The notes: a model not told the origin generated them from the letters alone. Shown: positions 7,744 through 16,377, counted from the first letter of the stretch. The stretch is 37,983 nt of DNA from an uncultured Chitinophagaceae bacterium (GCA_937996595.1 CALKVC010000189.1:1-37983); one strand, 5' to 3'. Numbers and translations: made by a program.

Positions 7744-9873
7744 ATGCAAATTATTCAAAGTATTCGTGACAAGGGAGCCGCTATCGTGATCATAGTTATT
7801 TCTCTTAGTTTGATCGGTTTTATATTGATGGACTCGAGGCAGGGAGCAAGCAGCATGTTTGGCTCAACAGCCACCCATGTTGGAAAAGTGAATGGCGAAA
7901 ATATTGAGCTGGCTTATTTCAATAAAAGGGTAAAGCAAACGGAAGATATGCAGGAGCAGCGTACCGGACAGCGTAGTTCGGGTACACAGACATATCAGAC
8001 ACGCGAACAGATGTGGAACCAGATCGTTGCAGAAAAAATCTTCTTTGCAGAAACAGAAAAACTTGGCATTGAATTTACTTCAAAGGAGTTATCATCGGTT
8101 TTATTGAGCAATGACCCAAACAATCCGTTGTTGCAGGAACAGGGAATGAAAGATGCGGTAACCGGTAAACTGGATATGTCTAAAGCCCAAACCGCGTTAA
8201 GCAATATCAAGAAGTTTAAAGGAGAACAGCGCGAAGCGGTAAACGCTCAAATTGTTGACCCGTTAAAACTGTCTTCTGTTGTAGCAAAATACACAGGCCT
8301 GCTGAATGCAAGTGTATATTATCCAACCTGGATGAAAGAGCGTGATAATACAGAAAGCAAGCATTTTGCGCAGATATCATTTGTAAACATTCCTTATTCT
8401 GATATTGCAGACAGTACCATTAAAGTAACTGATGAAGATATTAATGATTATGTAAGCAAGCATAAAGACCTGTTTAAGCAGGAAGCCGGAAGGGTTATTT
8501 CTTATGCATCATTCAGCCAGTTGCCCAATGCGGCTGACAGCAGCAGGACAAGGGCGTTGGTTACCGACCTGATTGCCCCGTTTGCGGCAGACTCCAATGC
8601 AAAAGTATTTGTTGCCAGGAACACATCTGTGATGGATTTTGACGATAAGTTTAAGCCAAAATCAAAATTCAGCGTTGCTGAAATAGATTCAATTGTTGCC
8701 AGGCCGGCGGGCACTGTATACGGACCGTTTGTTGATAAGGGAAATATGGTGATTGCTAAGGTATTGGGTAGCAGCCAGCTTCCCGACAGTGTACATGCCA
8801 GGCATATTCTAATTCCTGTAAACGATCCACAAACCGGACAGCCTGTTAATGCAGATTCTACCGCCAAAAAACTGGCCGACAGTATATATAATGCCATCCT
8901 GGGCGGAGCAGATTTTGCGGCCATGGCACTGAAGTATTCTTCTGATGGCAGTAAGGATAAAGGCGGCGATCTGGGAACCTATGGTTACGGCACCATGGTT
9001 CCTGAGTTCAATGATTTCACTTTTGAAAACCCGGTTGGATCAAAAAAGGTAGTACAAACACAATTTGGATACCACGTGATTGAAGTATTGGGCCAGAAAG
9101 ATTTTAAGCCGGCGTATAAGATTGCTTTCATAGCAAAAGAAATACTGGCCAGCGACCTTACCATCAATAGCGCCAGCCTGGAAGCCACCAAGGCGTCTGC
9201 AGAAAAAAGCCGGGAAGCGCTGGAGAAATACCTGGCAAAAACCGGTAAGCACCTTACGGAGATACCCACACCGGTAAAGGAAAATGATTTTTCTGTTGGG
9301 GCTTTGCAGGATGCACGTCAATTAGTACGCTGGGCATTTGAAGCCAAAAAAGGGGATGTAAGCGAGCCATACAGCATTGGTGACCAGTTTGTGGTTGCTA
9401 CGGTTGACAAGATACTTAAAGAAGGTGTACAGGATGCAGCAACTGCCAGGCCGGGATCGGAGGTAATCATCCGCAACAGGAAAAAGGCAGACATCATCAT
9501 TAAAAAACTGGGCGGCAATCCAACCCTGGAATCAGCCGCTGCCGCATATAATAAAACCATCCAGCAGTCAGGCGCTGATTCTACCTTAACCATGTCGAGC
9601 CAGATCATCAACGGGTTGGGTGTGGAAGCCAAAGTAATTGGAGCTTCTTTTAATAAGGAATACCAGAATAAGGTTTCTCCTGCCATTGCCGGCACTAGCG
9701 GTGTTTACCTGGTAAAAGTGAACAGCGTACAATCCAAACCTGCAGGCACTGCGGAAGAAGCAGCCCAGCAGGTTTCGTCTAAGCTGAATACGATGCGTGG
9801 CGCTGTAGGAAACTGGTATGAAGGCTTGAAAAAACAGGCTACCATAAAAGATAACCGCAGCGAATTTTATTGA
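7744..9873 (+). CDS. Membrane-anchored periplasmic peptidyl-prolyl isomerase (SurA/PpiD type)
   Basis: The 709-residue protein assists folding of secreted and outer-membrane proteins. An N-terminal anchor helix (about residues 12-30, IVIIVISLSLIGFILMD) is followed by a SurA-like chaperone region with VNGENIELAYFNKRVKQ. A parvulin domain lies at about 345-455, with VHARHIL, GADFAAMALKYSSD, GGDLGTYGYGTMVPEF and TQFGYHVIEV. A second, weaker parvulin-like or chaperone region covers the C-terminal part. The topology (short cytoplasmic tail, one helix, large periplasmic body) is that of PpiD. It is a single-gene unit with its own promoter box and a strong terminator directly downstream. The family is certain; orthology with E. 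coli ppiD is not, so I give no symbol. Confidence 0.93.
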   Translation: MQIIQSIRDKGAAIVIIVISLSLIGFILMDSRQGASSMFGSTATHVGKVNGENIELAYFNKRVKQTEDMQEQRTGQRSSGTQTYQTREQMWNQIVAEKIFFAETEKLGIEFTSKELSSVLLSNDPNNPLLQEQGMKDAVTGKLDMSKAQTALSNIKKFKGEQREAVNAQIVDPLKLSSVVAKYTGLLNASVYYPTWMKERDNTESKHFAQISFVNIPYSDIADSTIKVTDEDINDYVSKHKDLFKQEAGRVISYASFSQLPNAADSSRTRALVTDLIAPFAADSNAKVFVARNTSVMDFDDKFKPKSKFSVAEIDSIVARPAGTVYGPFVDKGNMVIAKVLGSSQLPDSVHARHILIPVNDPQTGQPVNADSTAKKLADSIYNAILGGADFAAMALKYSSDGSKDKGGDLGTYGYGTMVPEFNDFTFENPVGSKKVVQTQFGYHVIEVLGQKDFKPAYKIAFIAKEILASDLTINSASLEATKASAEKSREALEKYLAKTGKHLTEIPTPVKENDFSVGALQDARQLVRWAFEAKKGDVSEPYSIGDQFVVATVDKILKEGVQDAATARPGSEVIIRNRKKADIIIKKLGGNPTLESAAAAYNKTIQQSGADSTLTMSSQIINGLGVEAKVIGASFNKEYQNKVSPAIAGTSGVYLVKVNSVQSKPAGTAEEAAQQVSSKLNTMRGAVGNWYEGLKKQATIKDNRSEFY

Positions 9874-9899
9874 TAAGCAGTAATCGGGATAATATTAAC

Positions 9900-9934
9900 A
9901 AAGCCGGCCTGACAGTGAGCCGGCTTTTTGTTTT
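9900..9934 (+). terminator. Intrinsic terminator of the PPIase gene
   Basis: AAAGCCGGC (9900-9908) pairs with GCCGGCTTT (9919-9927) around a 10-nt loop, followed by TTGTTTT. It starts 26 bases after the stop codon. Confidence 0.88.
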
Positions 9935-9942
9935 AATTTTAC
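9934..9942 (+). promoter_or_regulatory. Candidate -7 box abutting the DUF2480 start
   Basis: TAATTTTAC differs from TAnnTTTGC at one base and ends three bases before the ATG at 9946. It directly follows the terminator hairpin of the preceding gene, so a new transcript from here would be leaderless or nearly so. Confidence 0.35.
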
Positions 9943-9945
9943 AGT

Positions 9946-10461
9946 ATGACGGAAACATTTGTGAATAAAGTAGCTGAGAGCGGGATAATAACCATTGACC
10001 TGGAAACCTATTTTCCAAAGGATGAGATTGTGTTGTTTGATATGAAGGACTACCTGTTTATGGGGCTGATACTGAAAGAAAAAGATTTCAGGCAGGCGCT
10101 CAAAGAACTGGACAGCTCGGTATTTGCCAATAAGGTGGTGGCAATAACCTGTTCGGCAGATGCGGTCATTCCCATGTGGGCGTATATGCTGGTATCCGGA
10201 TTGCTGCAACCGGTTGCCCGTGAAATAATATTTGGAGATGCAGATGCGGCAGGGAAAAAGCTATTATTAAAAAATATAGGAACAATCAATTTGAATGAAT
10301 ATGCAGATAAACGGGTAGTAATAAAAGGCTGTGGCGAAAAACCGGTTCCGGAAGAAGCCTACGTGGAAATAACCAAATTGCTGCGGCCCGTTGTTAAGAG
10401 CATCATGTATGGTGAGCCCTGCAGTACGGTGCCGGTGTTTAAGAAAGAAAGGGTTTTATAA
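9946..10461 (+). CDS. DUF2480 family protein
   Basis: The 171-residue protein matches the DUF2480 family, which I know only from Bacteroidota. Diagnostic stretches are FVNKVAESGIITIDLETYFP at the N-terminus, DYLFMGLILKEKDFRQALKE at 34-53, and VVAITCSADAVIPMWAYMLV around residue 64-83. It has no signal peptide and no membrane helix, so it is probably cytoplasmic. The C-terminal part contains two Cys (KGCGEKP and EPCSTVP) whose roles are unknown. The function of the family is not established. It stands alone between a terminator and a repeat cluster. Confidence 0.9.
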   Translation: MTETFVNKVAESGIITIDLETYFPKDEIVLFDMKDYLFMGLILKEKDFRQALKELDSSVFANKVVAITCSADAVIPMWAYMLVSGLLQPVAREIIFGDADAAGKKLLLKNIGTINLNEYADKRVVIKGCGEKPVPEEAYVEITKLLRPVVKSIMYGEPCSTVPVFKKERVL

Positions 10462-10958
10462 GTGTTCGTTTTTGTTCAATTCTCCTTCATTGCAACCCCT
10501 TCTTTTTCGTTATAGTAAACCTAACATCTTCGCCATTGCGAATCCCCTTCTCTTTCGTCATTGCGCCCCCCGTCCCATTCGTCATTGCGAACGGAGTGGC
10601 GCCATCTCTTCATACAGGAATAAGATGTAAGTTCTTACCGGGAGATTGCTTCCCGAAAAAATCGGGACAGGTCGTTCTTCGCAATGACGGGAGAAATTGT
10701 TCCTCGTAAAGATGTTGAAAAGTATGAAATAAACGGAGTTCCCATCATTCATTACAAACGCATTGCTCGTCATTTCAACCCCATTCCCTTTCGTCATTGC
10801 GAACGGAGTGAAGCAATCTCTTTATACAGGAATATTATATAAGTTCTAACCGGGAGATTGCTTCGTTCCTCGCAATGACGGGAAAAATAGATTGCTTCCC
10901 GAAAAAATCGGGAAAGGTTGTTCCTCGCAATGACGTAAATGTTTTGACACTACAAAAC
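10462..10958. repeat. Cluster of degenerate CATTGC inverted repeats
   Basis: This 497-bp gap between the DUF2480 gene and corA is filled with one repeat family. Copy 1 (10580-10689) and copy 2 (10792-10880) each begin CGTCATTGCGAACGGAGTG and end CGCAATGACG, with inner arms related to AGCAATCTC and GGGAGATTGCTTC, so each can fold into a long imperfect hairpin. Copy 1 is 21 nt longer because of an insert with a CCCGA/TCGGG stem. A right-arm-only copy at 10889-10935 carries the same insert. Shorter left-end units recur at about 10489, 10533, 10559 and 10768, spaced roughly 25-45 bp. No gene is supported here. Confidence 0.85.
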
Positions 10959-12053
10959 TCAGAACCAGCCCCTTCTCCTGAAGACAAAAACCATCCATAC
11001 GGGAATGATCAGCATAAGGCCGACAGATATAAAGAAGCCCCATTGGTTATGCAGGAGTGGAATAATGTCGAAATTCATTCCGAATATGCCGCCAATAACG
11101 GTGGCGGGTGCCAGCAGGCAGGTTACAACGGCCATCACTTTCATCACTTCATTCAGTTTCAGGTTAACCGTGTTTAGGTATAGATCCTGCAGGTTCATCA
11201 TCATATCGCGGTAGTTTTCAGAGAGGTCATTAGCCTGTATCACATGATCGTAAACATCTTTAAAATATTTTTCTGTCCTCTCCTCTATCAATGGATAGTC
11301 GCCGCGTAGGATACCGTTTACAATTTCCCTCACCGGGGCAATATTCCTTTTTAAAACGATCATTTCCTTGCGGAGCATGTTTATTTTTACCAGGCTCCTT
11401 TTGGTGGCATTCCTCATGATATCTTCTTCCAGCAGTTCCACTTTATCGCCCAGCTTCTCCATTACAACATAGAAGTTATCTACAATAAGGTCAATTAAGG
11501 AATAAAATAAAAAGTCGGCCCCGCTTTGCCTTACTTTACTGCCGCTTACTTTGAGCTTGTCTCTTAATAAATCAAATACATCCCTGGTGGCGTCTTCCTG
11601 GAATGTGATTACAAAATTTTTACCAAGTATGATACTTACCTGCTCTGTTTCCACCATGGATGTTTTTTCATTAAAATAGAGCATATTCAACAAGCAGAAA
11701 ATAACATCATTGATATCATCCATTTTGGGTCGCTGGCCAATGCTTAGTATATCTTCCTGTATCAGTTGGTGAATACCAAAATGGTTGCAGATCTTTTCAA
11801 CAGATTCCTTTTTAAGCCCGTCGATATTTATCCATGTAGTAGAGGGTGTAGTTAAATAACCATAGGTTTCTTCAACCGATTTAAATATGAAATAATCAAT
11901 CGTATCCTTATCATATTCATACACCTGGAGCTTGATTTCCGGCGGCTCTTTCCTTTCCGGTATAACGGTAGGGTTTACATGCAGTACTTTTTTTGTGCGC
12001 AGCAGGTCGAGCGGGTTAAGCAGGATGTCAAGGTATTTTTTTGTGCGAACCAT
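10959..12053 (-). CDS. corA: CorA family magnesium/cobalt transporter
   Basis: CorA proteins form pentameric inner-membrane channels for Mg2+ and related divalent ions. The 364-residue product has a large cytoplasmic N-terminal domain with a long helical stalk. Two C-terminal membrane helices follow, the first ending in the signature GMNF (in GIFGMNFDIIP). The periplasmic loop is short, and the basic C-terminal tail FRRRGWF is typical. The start is ATG at 12053. The gene lies downstream of asnS but is separated from it by a terminator. Its 3' end runs into the repeat cluster at 10462-10958. Confidence 0.94.
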   Translation of the reverse strand: MVRTKKYLDILLNPLDLLRTKKVLHVNPTVIPERKEPPEIKLQVYEYDKDTIDYFIFKSVEETYGYLTTPSTTWINIDGLKKESVEKICNHFGIHQLIQEDILSIGQRPKMDDINDVIFCLLNMLYFNEKTSMVETEQVSIILGKNFVITFQEDATRDVFDLLRDKLKVSGSKVRQSGADFLFYSLIDLIVDNFYVVMEKLGDKVELLEEDIMRNATKRSLVKINMLRKEMIVLKRNIAPVREIVNGILRGDYPLIEERTEKYFKDVYDHVIQANDLSENYRDMMMNLQDLYLNTVNLKLNEVMKVMAVVTCLLAPATVIGGIFGMNFDIIPLLHNQWGFFISVGLMLIIPVWMVFVFRRRGWF

Positions 12054-12092
12054 ATAATGATAATTGTATCAAATATCCTGATACTAAACCAA

Positions 12093-12121
12093 TAAAAAAA
12101 ACCGCAGCAGGGCCACGGTTT
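12093..12121 (-). terminator. Intrinsic terminator of asnS
   Basis: Read on the minus strand, AAACCG (plus 12116-12121) pairs with CGGTTT (plus 12099-12104), followed by a run of eight T. It lies 25 bases past the asnS stop codon and upstream of corA. Confidence 0.82.
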
Positions 12122-12145
12122 AAAAATATCATTCAATAAACAAAA

Positions 12146-13588
12146 TTAAAATGAAGCGCTTTTAGGATATCTCGGAAAAGGGATCACATCCCTGATATTG
12201 GTCATACCGGTTACAAACAACACCAGCCTTTCAAAACCGAGGCCGAAACCGGCATGCGGACAGGAGCCAAAGCGCCTGGTATCCAGGTACCAGTCCAGTT
12301 CTTCTGCCGGGATGTGCATTTCTTTCATTCTTTCCAGCAACTTGTCAAATCGTTCTTCCCGCTGGCTTCCGCCAACGATTTCGCCGATGCCGGGTGCCAG
12401 TATATCCATGGCGGCAACGGTTTTTCCATCATCGTTCTGGCGCATGTAAAAAGCCTTTATCTCTTTTGGATAGTTGGTAAGAATCACCGGTTTCTTGAAA
12501 TGTTTTTCCACCAGGTAGCGTTCATGTTCACTTTGAAGGTCAATTCCCCAGCCATCAATAAGATATTGGAATTTCTTTTTCTTGTTATGGTTGCTTTCTT
12601 TTAAAATATCTATCGCTTCGGTATAAGTAACGCGTTCAAAATGGTTGTTAACCACAAAATCCAGTTTTTCCATCAGGCCCATTTCGCTACGCTCGTTCTG
12701 TGGTTTTGATTTTTCTTCTTCTTCCAGCCGCTGTGCCAGGAACTCCAGGTCTTCCCTGTTATGTTCAATGGCATAACCGATAATGTATTTGATAAAAGCT
12801 TCGGCCAGGTCCATATTGTCTTCCAGGTCGTTGAAGGCCACTTCGGGTTCAATCATCCAGAATTCTGCCAGGTGGCGGGTTGTATTGCTGTTCTCTGCCC
12901 TGAAGGTTGGCCCGAACGTATAAATATCGCTGAAGGCCATGGCAGCCAGTTCACCTTCCAGTTGTCCGCTTACGGTTAGGTTAGTGCTCCTGCCAAAAAA
13001 ATCTTCTTTGAAGTTGATACTGCCGTCATCCAGTTTGGCGGCTGTTCCATCAAGTGGCAGCGTGGTTACCTTAAACATTTCACCCGCACCTTCTGCATCA
13101 CTGGCTGTGATGATGGGTGTATGTAAATAAACAAATCCCCTGTCGTTGAAAAATTTATGAATGGCAAAAGCCAGCGCATGCCTTACCCTGAAAATAGCGC
13201 CGAAGGTATTGGTACGAAAACGCAGGTGCGCAATCTCCCGTAAAAATTCCAGGCTGTGTTTTTTGGGCTGCAGTGGAAATTTTTCTGCATCGCTGTCGCC
13301 AAGAATTTCAATGCGGGTTGCTTTTAATTCAACTTTCTGTCCTTTGCCCAATGATGGTATCACTTCACCAACCGCTTTAATGCAGGCGCCTGTTGTTATT
13401 CTTTTTAATGTTTGCTCATCCAGCATGCCCAGCGCAACCACCACCTGTAAATTATTATTGGTGCTGCCATCATTCAATGCAATGAACTGCGTATTCCGGA
13501 AGGTGCGAACCCATCCCATAACGGTAGCTTCATACCCTGTTTTATCTGACAGTAACAGTTCTTTTATTTTGATGCGCTTATTAAACAT
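12146..13588 (-). CDS. asnS: Asparaginyl-tRNA synthetase
   Basis: AsnRS charges tRNA-Asn with asparagine using ATP. The 480-residue product has the N-terminal OB-fold anticodon-binding domain (VMGWVRTFRNTQFIALNDGS, about residues 23-42). The class II catalytic core has motif 2 FRAENSNTTRHLAEFWMIEP and motif 3 GFGLGFERLVLFVTGMTNIR, followed by the C-terminal PFPRYPKSASF. Asparagine specificity, as opposed to aspartate, is supported by AEFWMIEPE and FGSCPHAGFGLG. It is a single-gene unit with a TATCTTTGC promoter box 18 nt upstream of the ATG and a terminator downstream. Confidence 0.97.
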   Translation of the reverse strand: MFNKRIKIKELLLSDKTGYEATVMGWVRTFRNTQFIALNDGSTNNNLQVVVALGMLDEQTLKRITTGACIKAVGEVIPSLGKGQKVELKATRIEILGDSDAEKFPLQPKKHSLEFLREIAHLRFRTNTFGAIFRVRHALAFAIHKFFNDRGFVYLHTPIITASDAEGAGEMFKVTTLPLDGTAAKLDDGSINFKEDFFGRSTNLTVSGQLEGELAAMAFSDIYTFGPTFRAENSNTTRHLAEFWMIEPEVAFNDLEDNMDLAEAFIKYIIGYAIEHNREDLEFLAQRLEEEEKSKPQNERSEMGLMEKLDFVVNNHFERVTYTEAIDILKESNHNKKKKFQYLIDGWGIDLQSEHERYLVEKHFKKPVILTNYPKEIKAFYMRQNDDGKTVAAMDILAPGIGEIVGGSQREERFDKLLERMKEMHIPAEELDWYLDTRRFGSCPHAGFGLGFERLVLFVTGMTNIRDVIPFPRYPKSASF

Positions 13589-13606
13589 AGTTCAGCATTT
13601 TGGAGG

Positions 13607-13615
13607 GCAAAGATA
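13607..13615 (-). promoter_or_regulatory. Candidate -7 promoter box of asnS
   Basis: The minus strand reads TATCTTTGC, a full TAnnTTTG match, 18 bases before the ATG. The following bases CCTCCAAAA repeat those after the PPIase-gene promoter box. Confidence 0.55.
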
Positions 13616-13706
13616 AAAATAGTTGAGGAAGTTTATAAAGTTAACAGGGGGATAAAATGCCTGTGAGAACAATGTTACCCCCTTGTATTAATCAGTTTAT
13701 GTTAAA

Positions 13707-14975
13707 TTAATACCGCTGACTTGTAAATCTGCGGTGTGGTTTGCCATGATTGCCTCCGCCACCCGGGCTTCCCCCACGGCGTTTCTGTTGCTGTTGTGCT
13801 GGCTTGGCCGGCAGGTTTTTCAAATTGAAACCAGTGTAATCAATATGATAAGGATGATTAATGTCTTTAGGAATTTCCTTGCCAATCAGTTTGTGAATGT
13901 CTTTGAGGTAAGGCAGCTCCTCTGCTTCGCAAAAAGAAAGGGCAATGCCGCTTAGTCCCGCCCTTCCGGTACGGCCGATGCGGTGTACATAGGTTTCGGG
14001 AATATTGGGAAGTTCATAGTTTATTACGTGAGTTAGTTCATCCACATCAATACCCCGAGCGGCAATATCTGTTGCCACCAGCACGCGGGTTGTTCGGTTT
14101 TTAAAATTACCAAGCGCTTTTTGCCGGGCGTTTTGCGATTTGTTTCCGTGAATGGCTTCTGCTTTTATGCCGGCTTTCAGCAGGTCTTTCACTACCTTAT
14201 CGGCACCATGTTTAGTACGGGTGAAAACCAGCGCCGTTTCTATGGAGCTATCTGCCAGTATATGCAGAAGCAATGCTTTTTTATTTGCTTTATCAACATG
14301 GAACAACAGTTGTTGTATGGTATCTGCTGTTGATGAAACCGGGGTTACTTCCACCTTTACCGGATTGGTTAGGATGGCATCGGCCAGCCCCTGGATTTCT
14401 TTTGGCATGGTTGCAGAAAAGAAAAGCGTTTGGCGTTTGGCCGGCAGTTTGGTGATTACTTTTTTTACATCATGCACAAAGCCCATATCCAGCATACGGT
14501 CGGCCTCATCCAAAACGAAGATCTCAATATCTTTCAAATTGATATAGCCCTGGCTCATGAGGTCTAACAGGCGGCCCGGGGTGGCAACAAGGATATCAAC
14601 CCCTCTGTCGAGCCCCTGCGTTTGCGCAAACTGGTTTACCCCTCCAAAAATAACCATGTTCTTTAGTCGCAGGCCTGAGCCATACACAGAAAAACTTTCC
14701 TGTATCTGAATAGCCAGTTCCCTGGTGGGCGTTAATATCAGCGCCCTGATTGGCCGTTGCCCGGGCCTGGAAGCATGTGGTTTACACAATAACTGTAACA
14801 TGGGAACAGCAAATGCAGCGGTTTTTCCGGTGCCCGTTTGGGCACAACCCAGTAAATCTTTTCCTTCCAGGATAGGCGGTATGGCCGATTGCTGAATAGG
14901 TGTGGGGTTTGTGTACCCTTCTTTGTGGAGCGCATCTAATATGGGCTCAATAATCTTTAGATCTTTAAATAACAA
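13707..14975 (-). CDS. DEAD-box ATP-dependent RNA helicase (RhlE-like)
   Basis: The 422-residue protein is an ATP-driven RNA-unwinding enzyme used in ribosome assembly or RNA decay. All core motifs are visible: Q motif GYTNPTPIQ (20-28), Walker A AQTGTGKT (45-52), PTRELA (83-88), TPGR (132-135), DEAD (156-159), SAT (187-189) and the C-terminal ARGIDV and HRIGRTGRAG. The tail is short and Gly/Arg/Gln-rich, as in RhlE-type enzymes. No ATG is in frame upstream of the conserved N-terminus; the start is TTG at 14975, five bases after a TAATTTTAC box. A second dyad lies just upstream (15004-15022). The subfamily call is tentative. Confidence 0.95.
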   Translation of the reverse strand: MLFKDLKIIEPILDALHKEGYTNPTPIQQSAIPPILEGKDLLGCAQTGTGKTAAFAVPMLQLLCKPHASRPGQRPIRALILTPTRELAIQIQESFSVYGSGLRLKNMVIFGGVNQFAQTQGLDRGVDILVATPGRLLDLMSQGYINLKDIEIFVLDEADRMLDMGFVHDVKKVITKLPAKRQTLFFSATMPKEIQGLADAILTNPVKVEVTPVSSTADTIQQLLFHVDKANKKALLLHILADSSIETALVFTRTKHGADKVVKDLLKAGIKAEAIHGNKSQNARQKALGNFKNRTTRVLVATDIAARGIDVDELTHVINYELPNIPETYVHRIGRTGRAGLSGIALSFCEAEELPYLKDIHKLIGKEIPKDINHPYHIDYTGFNLKNLPAKPAQQQQKRRGGSPGGGGNHGKPHRRFTSQRY

Positions 14976-14980
14976 TGTTT

Positions 14981-15022
14981 GTAAAATTAAAATGAATGCG
15001 GAAATGAAGTGAAATACTTCAT
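14981..15022 (-). promoter_or_regulatory. Candidate helicase promoter box and upstream palindrome
   Basis: On the minus strand TAATTTTAC (14981-14989) resembles the -7 box and ends five bases before the TTG start. Further upstream ATGAAGT (15004-15010) and ACTTCAT (15016-15022) form a 7-bp dyad around five bases, in a position where a repressor or activator could sit. Confidence 0.35.
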
Positions 15023-15191
15023 CATCAAAAACGAGAGTGCTTTAAAAAAGCATTTTATTGGGAATGGAAAATCAACAATAAAAACTGGCTTAAAATGCCG
15101 CAGAATAAATGAACTGATGCAAAGGTATGCTTTAAAAACGGGATTGCCTGTTTTATTTTACCGGGAATCGGCCAGGTACTGTGTAAAATAA
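15009..15191 (+). CDS. Possible small ORF of 60 codons, uncertain
   Basis: An open frame with a GTG start (MKYFIIKNESALKKHF...) fills the gap between the helicase and dnaN and ends exactly at a strong bidirectional terminator. The product would be basic (many Lys and Arg) with no signal peptide or membrane helix. I recognise no family. It has no clear ribosome-binding site and its start overlaps the helicase upstream dyad. It could equally be non-coding. Confidence 0.2.
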   Translation: MKYFIIKNESALKKHFIGNGKSTIKTGLKCRRINELMQRYALKTGLPVLFYRESARYCVK

Positions 15192-15222
15192 AAACACCTC
15201 CTGTAAACAAGGAGGTGTTTTT
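15190..15222. terminator. Bidirectional terminator at the end of dnaN
   Basis: AAAAACACCTCCT (15190-15202) pairs perfectly with AGGAGGTGTTTTT (15210-15222) around a 7-nt loop. T tracts exist in both directions. It terminates dnaN on the minus strand and anything transcribed rightwards from 15009. Confidence 0.9.
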
Positions 15223-15240
15223 GGTTATGATGAAGTAAAA

Positions 15241-16356
15241 TCAGCTATTAAGCATCAGGGGCATTACCAGCATTAATAATTCTTCATTATCAGGTTGCTC
15301 GGACGGTTTGATGATACCGGCCTTGGTGGCGGTGCTTAGTTCCATATTGATGTCTGATGTATCGGCGCCATTCAGCATTTCTATCAGGAATTTTGCATTG
15401 AATGCTATTTGCAGGTCTTCGCCATCATACTGGCAGGCCATGCGTTCATTTCCTTCAAAGCTGAAATCTACATCCTGTGCCGCCAGTTGTAATTCGTTAC
15501 CGGTAATGGTAAGCGCAACCTGGTTGGTGCTCTTGTTACTGAACACGCTAACCCTGCGGAGCGCATTTTGAAAATCGGACCTGCTAACAACCATCTTGTA
15601 CGGGTTATCAGCCGGAATCACCACTTTGTAATCGGGAAAACGGGCATCAATGAGCCGGCACACCAGTTCTGTGCCGCCATGTTTTACAAACAAGTGGTTG
15701 CTGTTGTAAGAAAGGGTGAGTTCATCTTCATTGTCGGGCAGGGCAGATTTAAGCAGGTTGAGTGGTTTTTTCGGTACGATGAAACTGTCTTTTTTCGGGC
15801 AGCTCACATCTTTACGGGTATAACGTACAAGCCTATGCGCATCTGTGGCAACAAACGTGATCCCTTTTTTATCAAGCTCAAAAAACACCCCTGTCATGGC
15901 CGGGCGCAGGTCGTCGGCACTTACGGCAAAGATGGCCTTGTTGATAGCCGTTACCAGCGCTGTTGAAGTCATGCTGAATGAATTAGCATCATCTGCTGCC
16001 GGTTCCCTGGGAAAATTATCGGGGTTTTCACCCATAACCTTGTACTTACCGTTATCGCTGGTTATTTCAACAGAAAAGTTCTTGTCTATGCTGAACGTAA
16101 GCGGCTGTTCGGGGATGTTTTTCAGCGAATCCATCAGGATTTTTGCAGGGATACACACTTTTCCGCTGTCTTTCGCCTCAATGTCCATATGAATTTTCAT
16201 CACGGTTTCCAGGTCGGTGGCAACAACGGTGAGTTTGTTCTTTTCAATTTCAAATAAAAAATCCTCCAGTATGGGAAGTACGGTATTGGCATTAATCACA
16301 CCATTAATTTGCTGCAGTTGTTTTAGCAGGGCCGAAGAAGAAACGATAAACTTCAT
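15241..16356 (-). CDS. dnaN: DNA polymerase III beta subunit (sliding clamp)
   Basis: The beta clamp is a ring-shaped dimer that tethers DNA polymerase III to DNA. The 371-residue product matches the usual length and three-domain build. It starts MKFIVSSSALLKQLQQINGV, contains VCIPAKILMDSLKNIPEQ and TDAHRLVRYTRK, and ends with LLMLVMPLMLNS, the typical C-terminal ...mPm.l form. The gene is not next to dnaA or recF here, although recX lies divergently upstream. A TATCTTTG box (16378-16385) precedes the ATG by 21 bases, and a strong terminator lies 18 bases past the stop. Confidence 0.97.
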   Translation of the reverse strand: MKFIVSSSALLKQLQQINGVINANTVLPILEDFLFEIEKNKLTVVATDLETVMKIHMDIEAKDSGKVCIPAKILMDSLKNIPEQPLTFSIDKNFSVEITSDNGKYKVMGENPDNFPREPAADDANSFSMTSTALVTAINKAIFAVSADDLRPAMTGVFFELDKKGITFVATDAHRLVRYTRKDVSCPKKDSFIVPKKPLNLLKSALPDNEDELTLSYNSNHLFVKHGGTELVCRLIDARFPDYKVVIPADNPYKMVVSRSDFQNALRRVSVFSNKSTNQVALTITGNELQLAAQDVDFSFEGNERMACQYDGEDLQIAFNAKFLIEMLNGADTSDINMELSTATKAGIIKPSEQPDNEELLMLVMPLMLNS

Positions 16357-16377
16357 AAGAGTTGTTAATTAAGGAGC

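Noticed and set aside
10462..10958. Small coding frames in the repeat cluster
   Set aside because: The open frames here run through the repeated arms and encode repeat-derived peptides such as RHCER; no coding signal.
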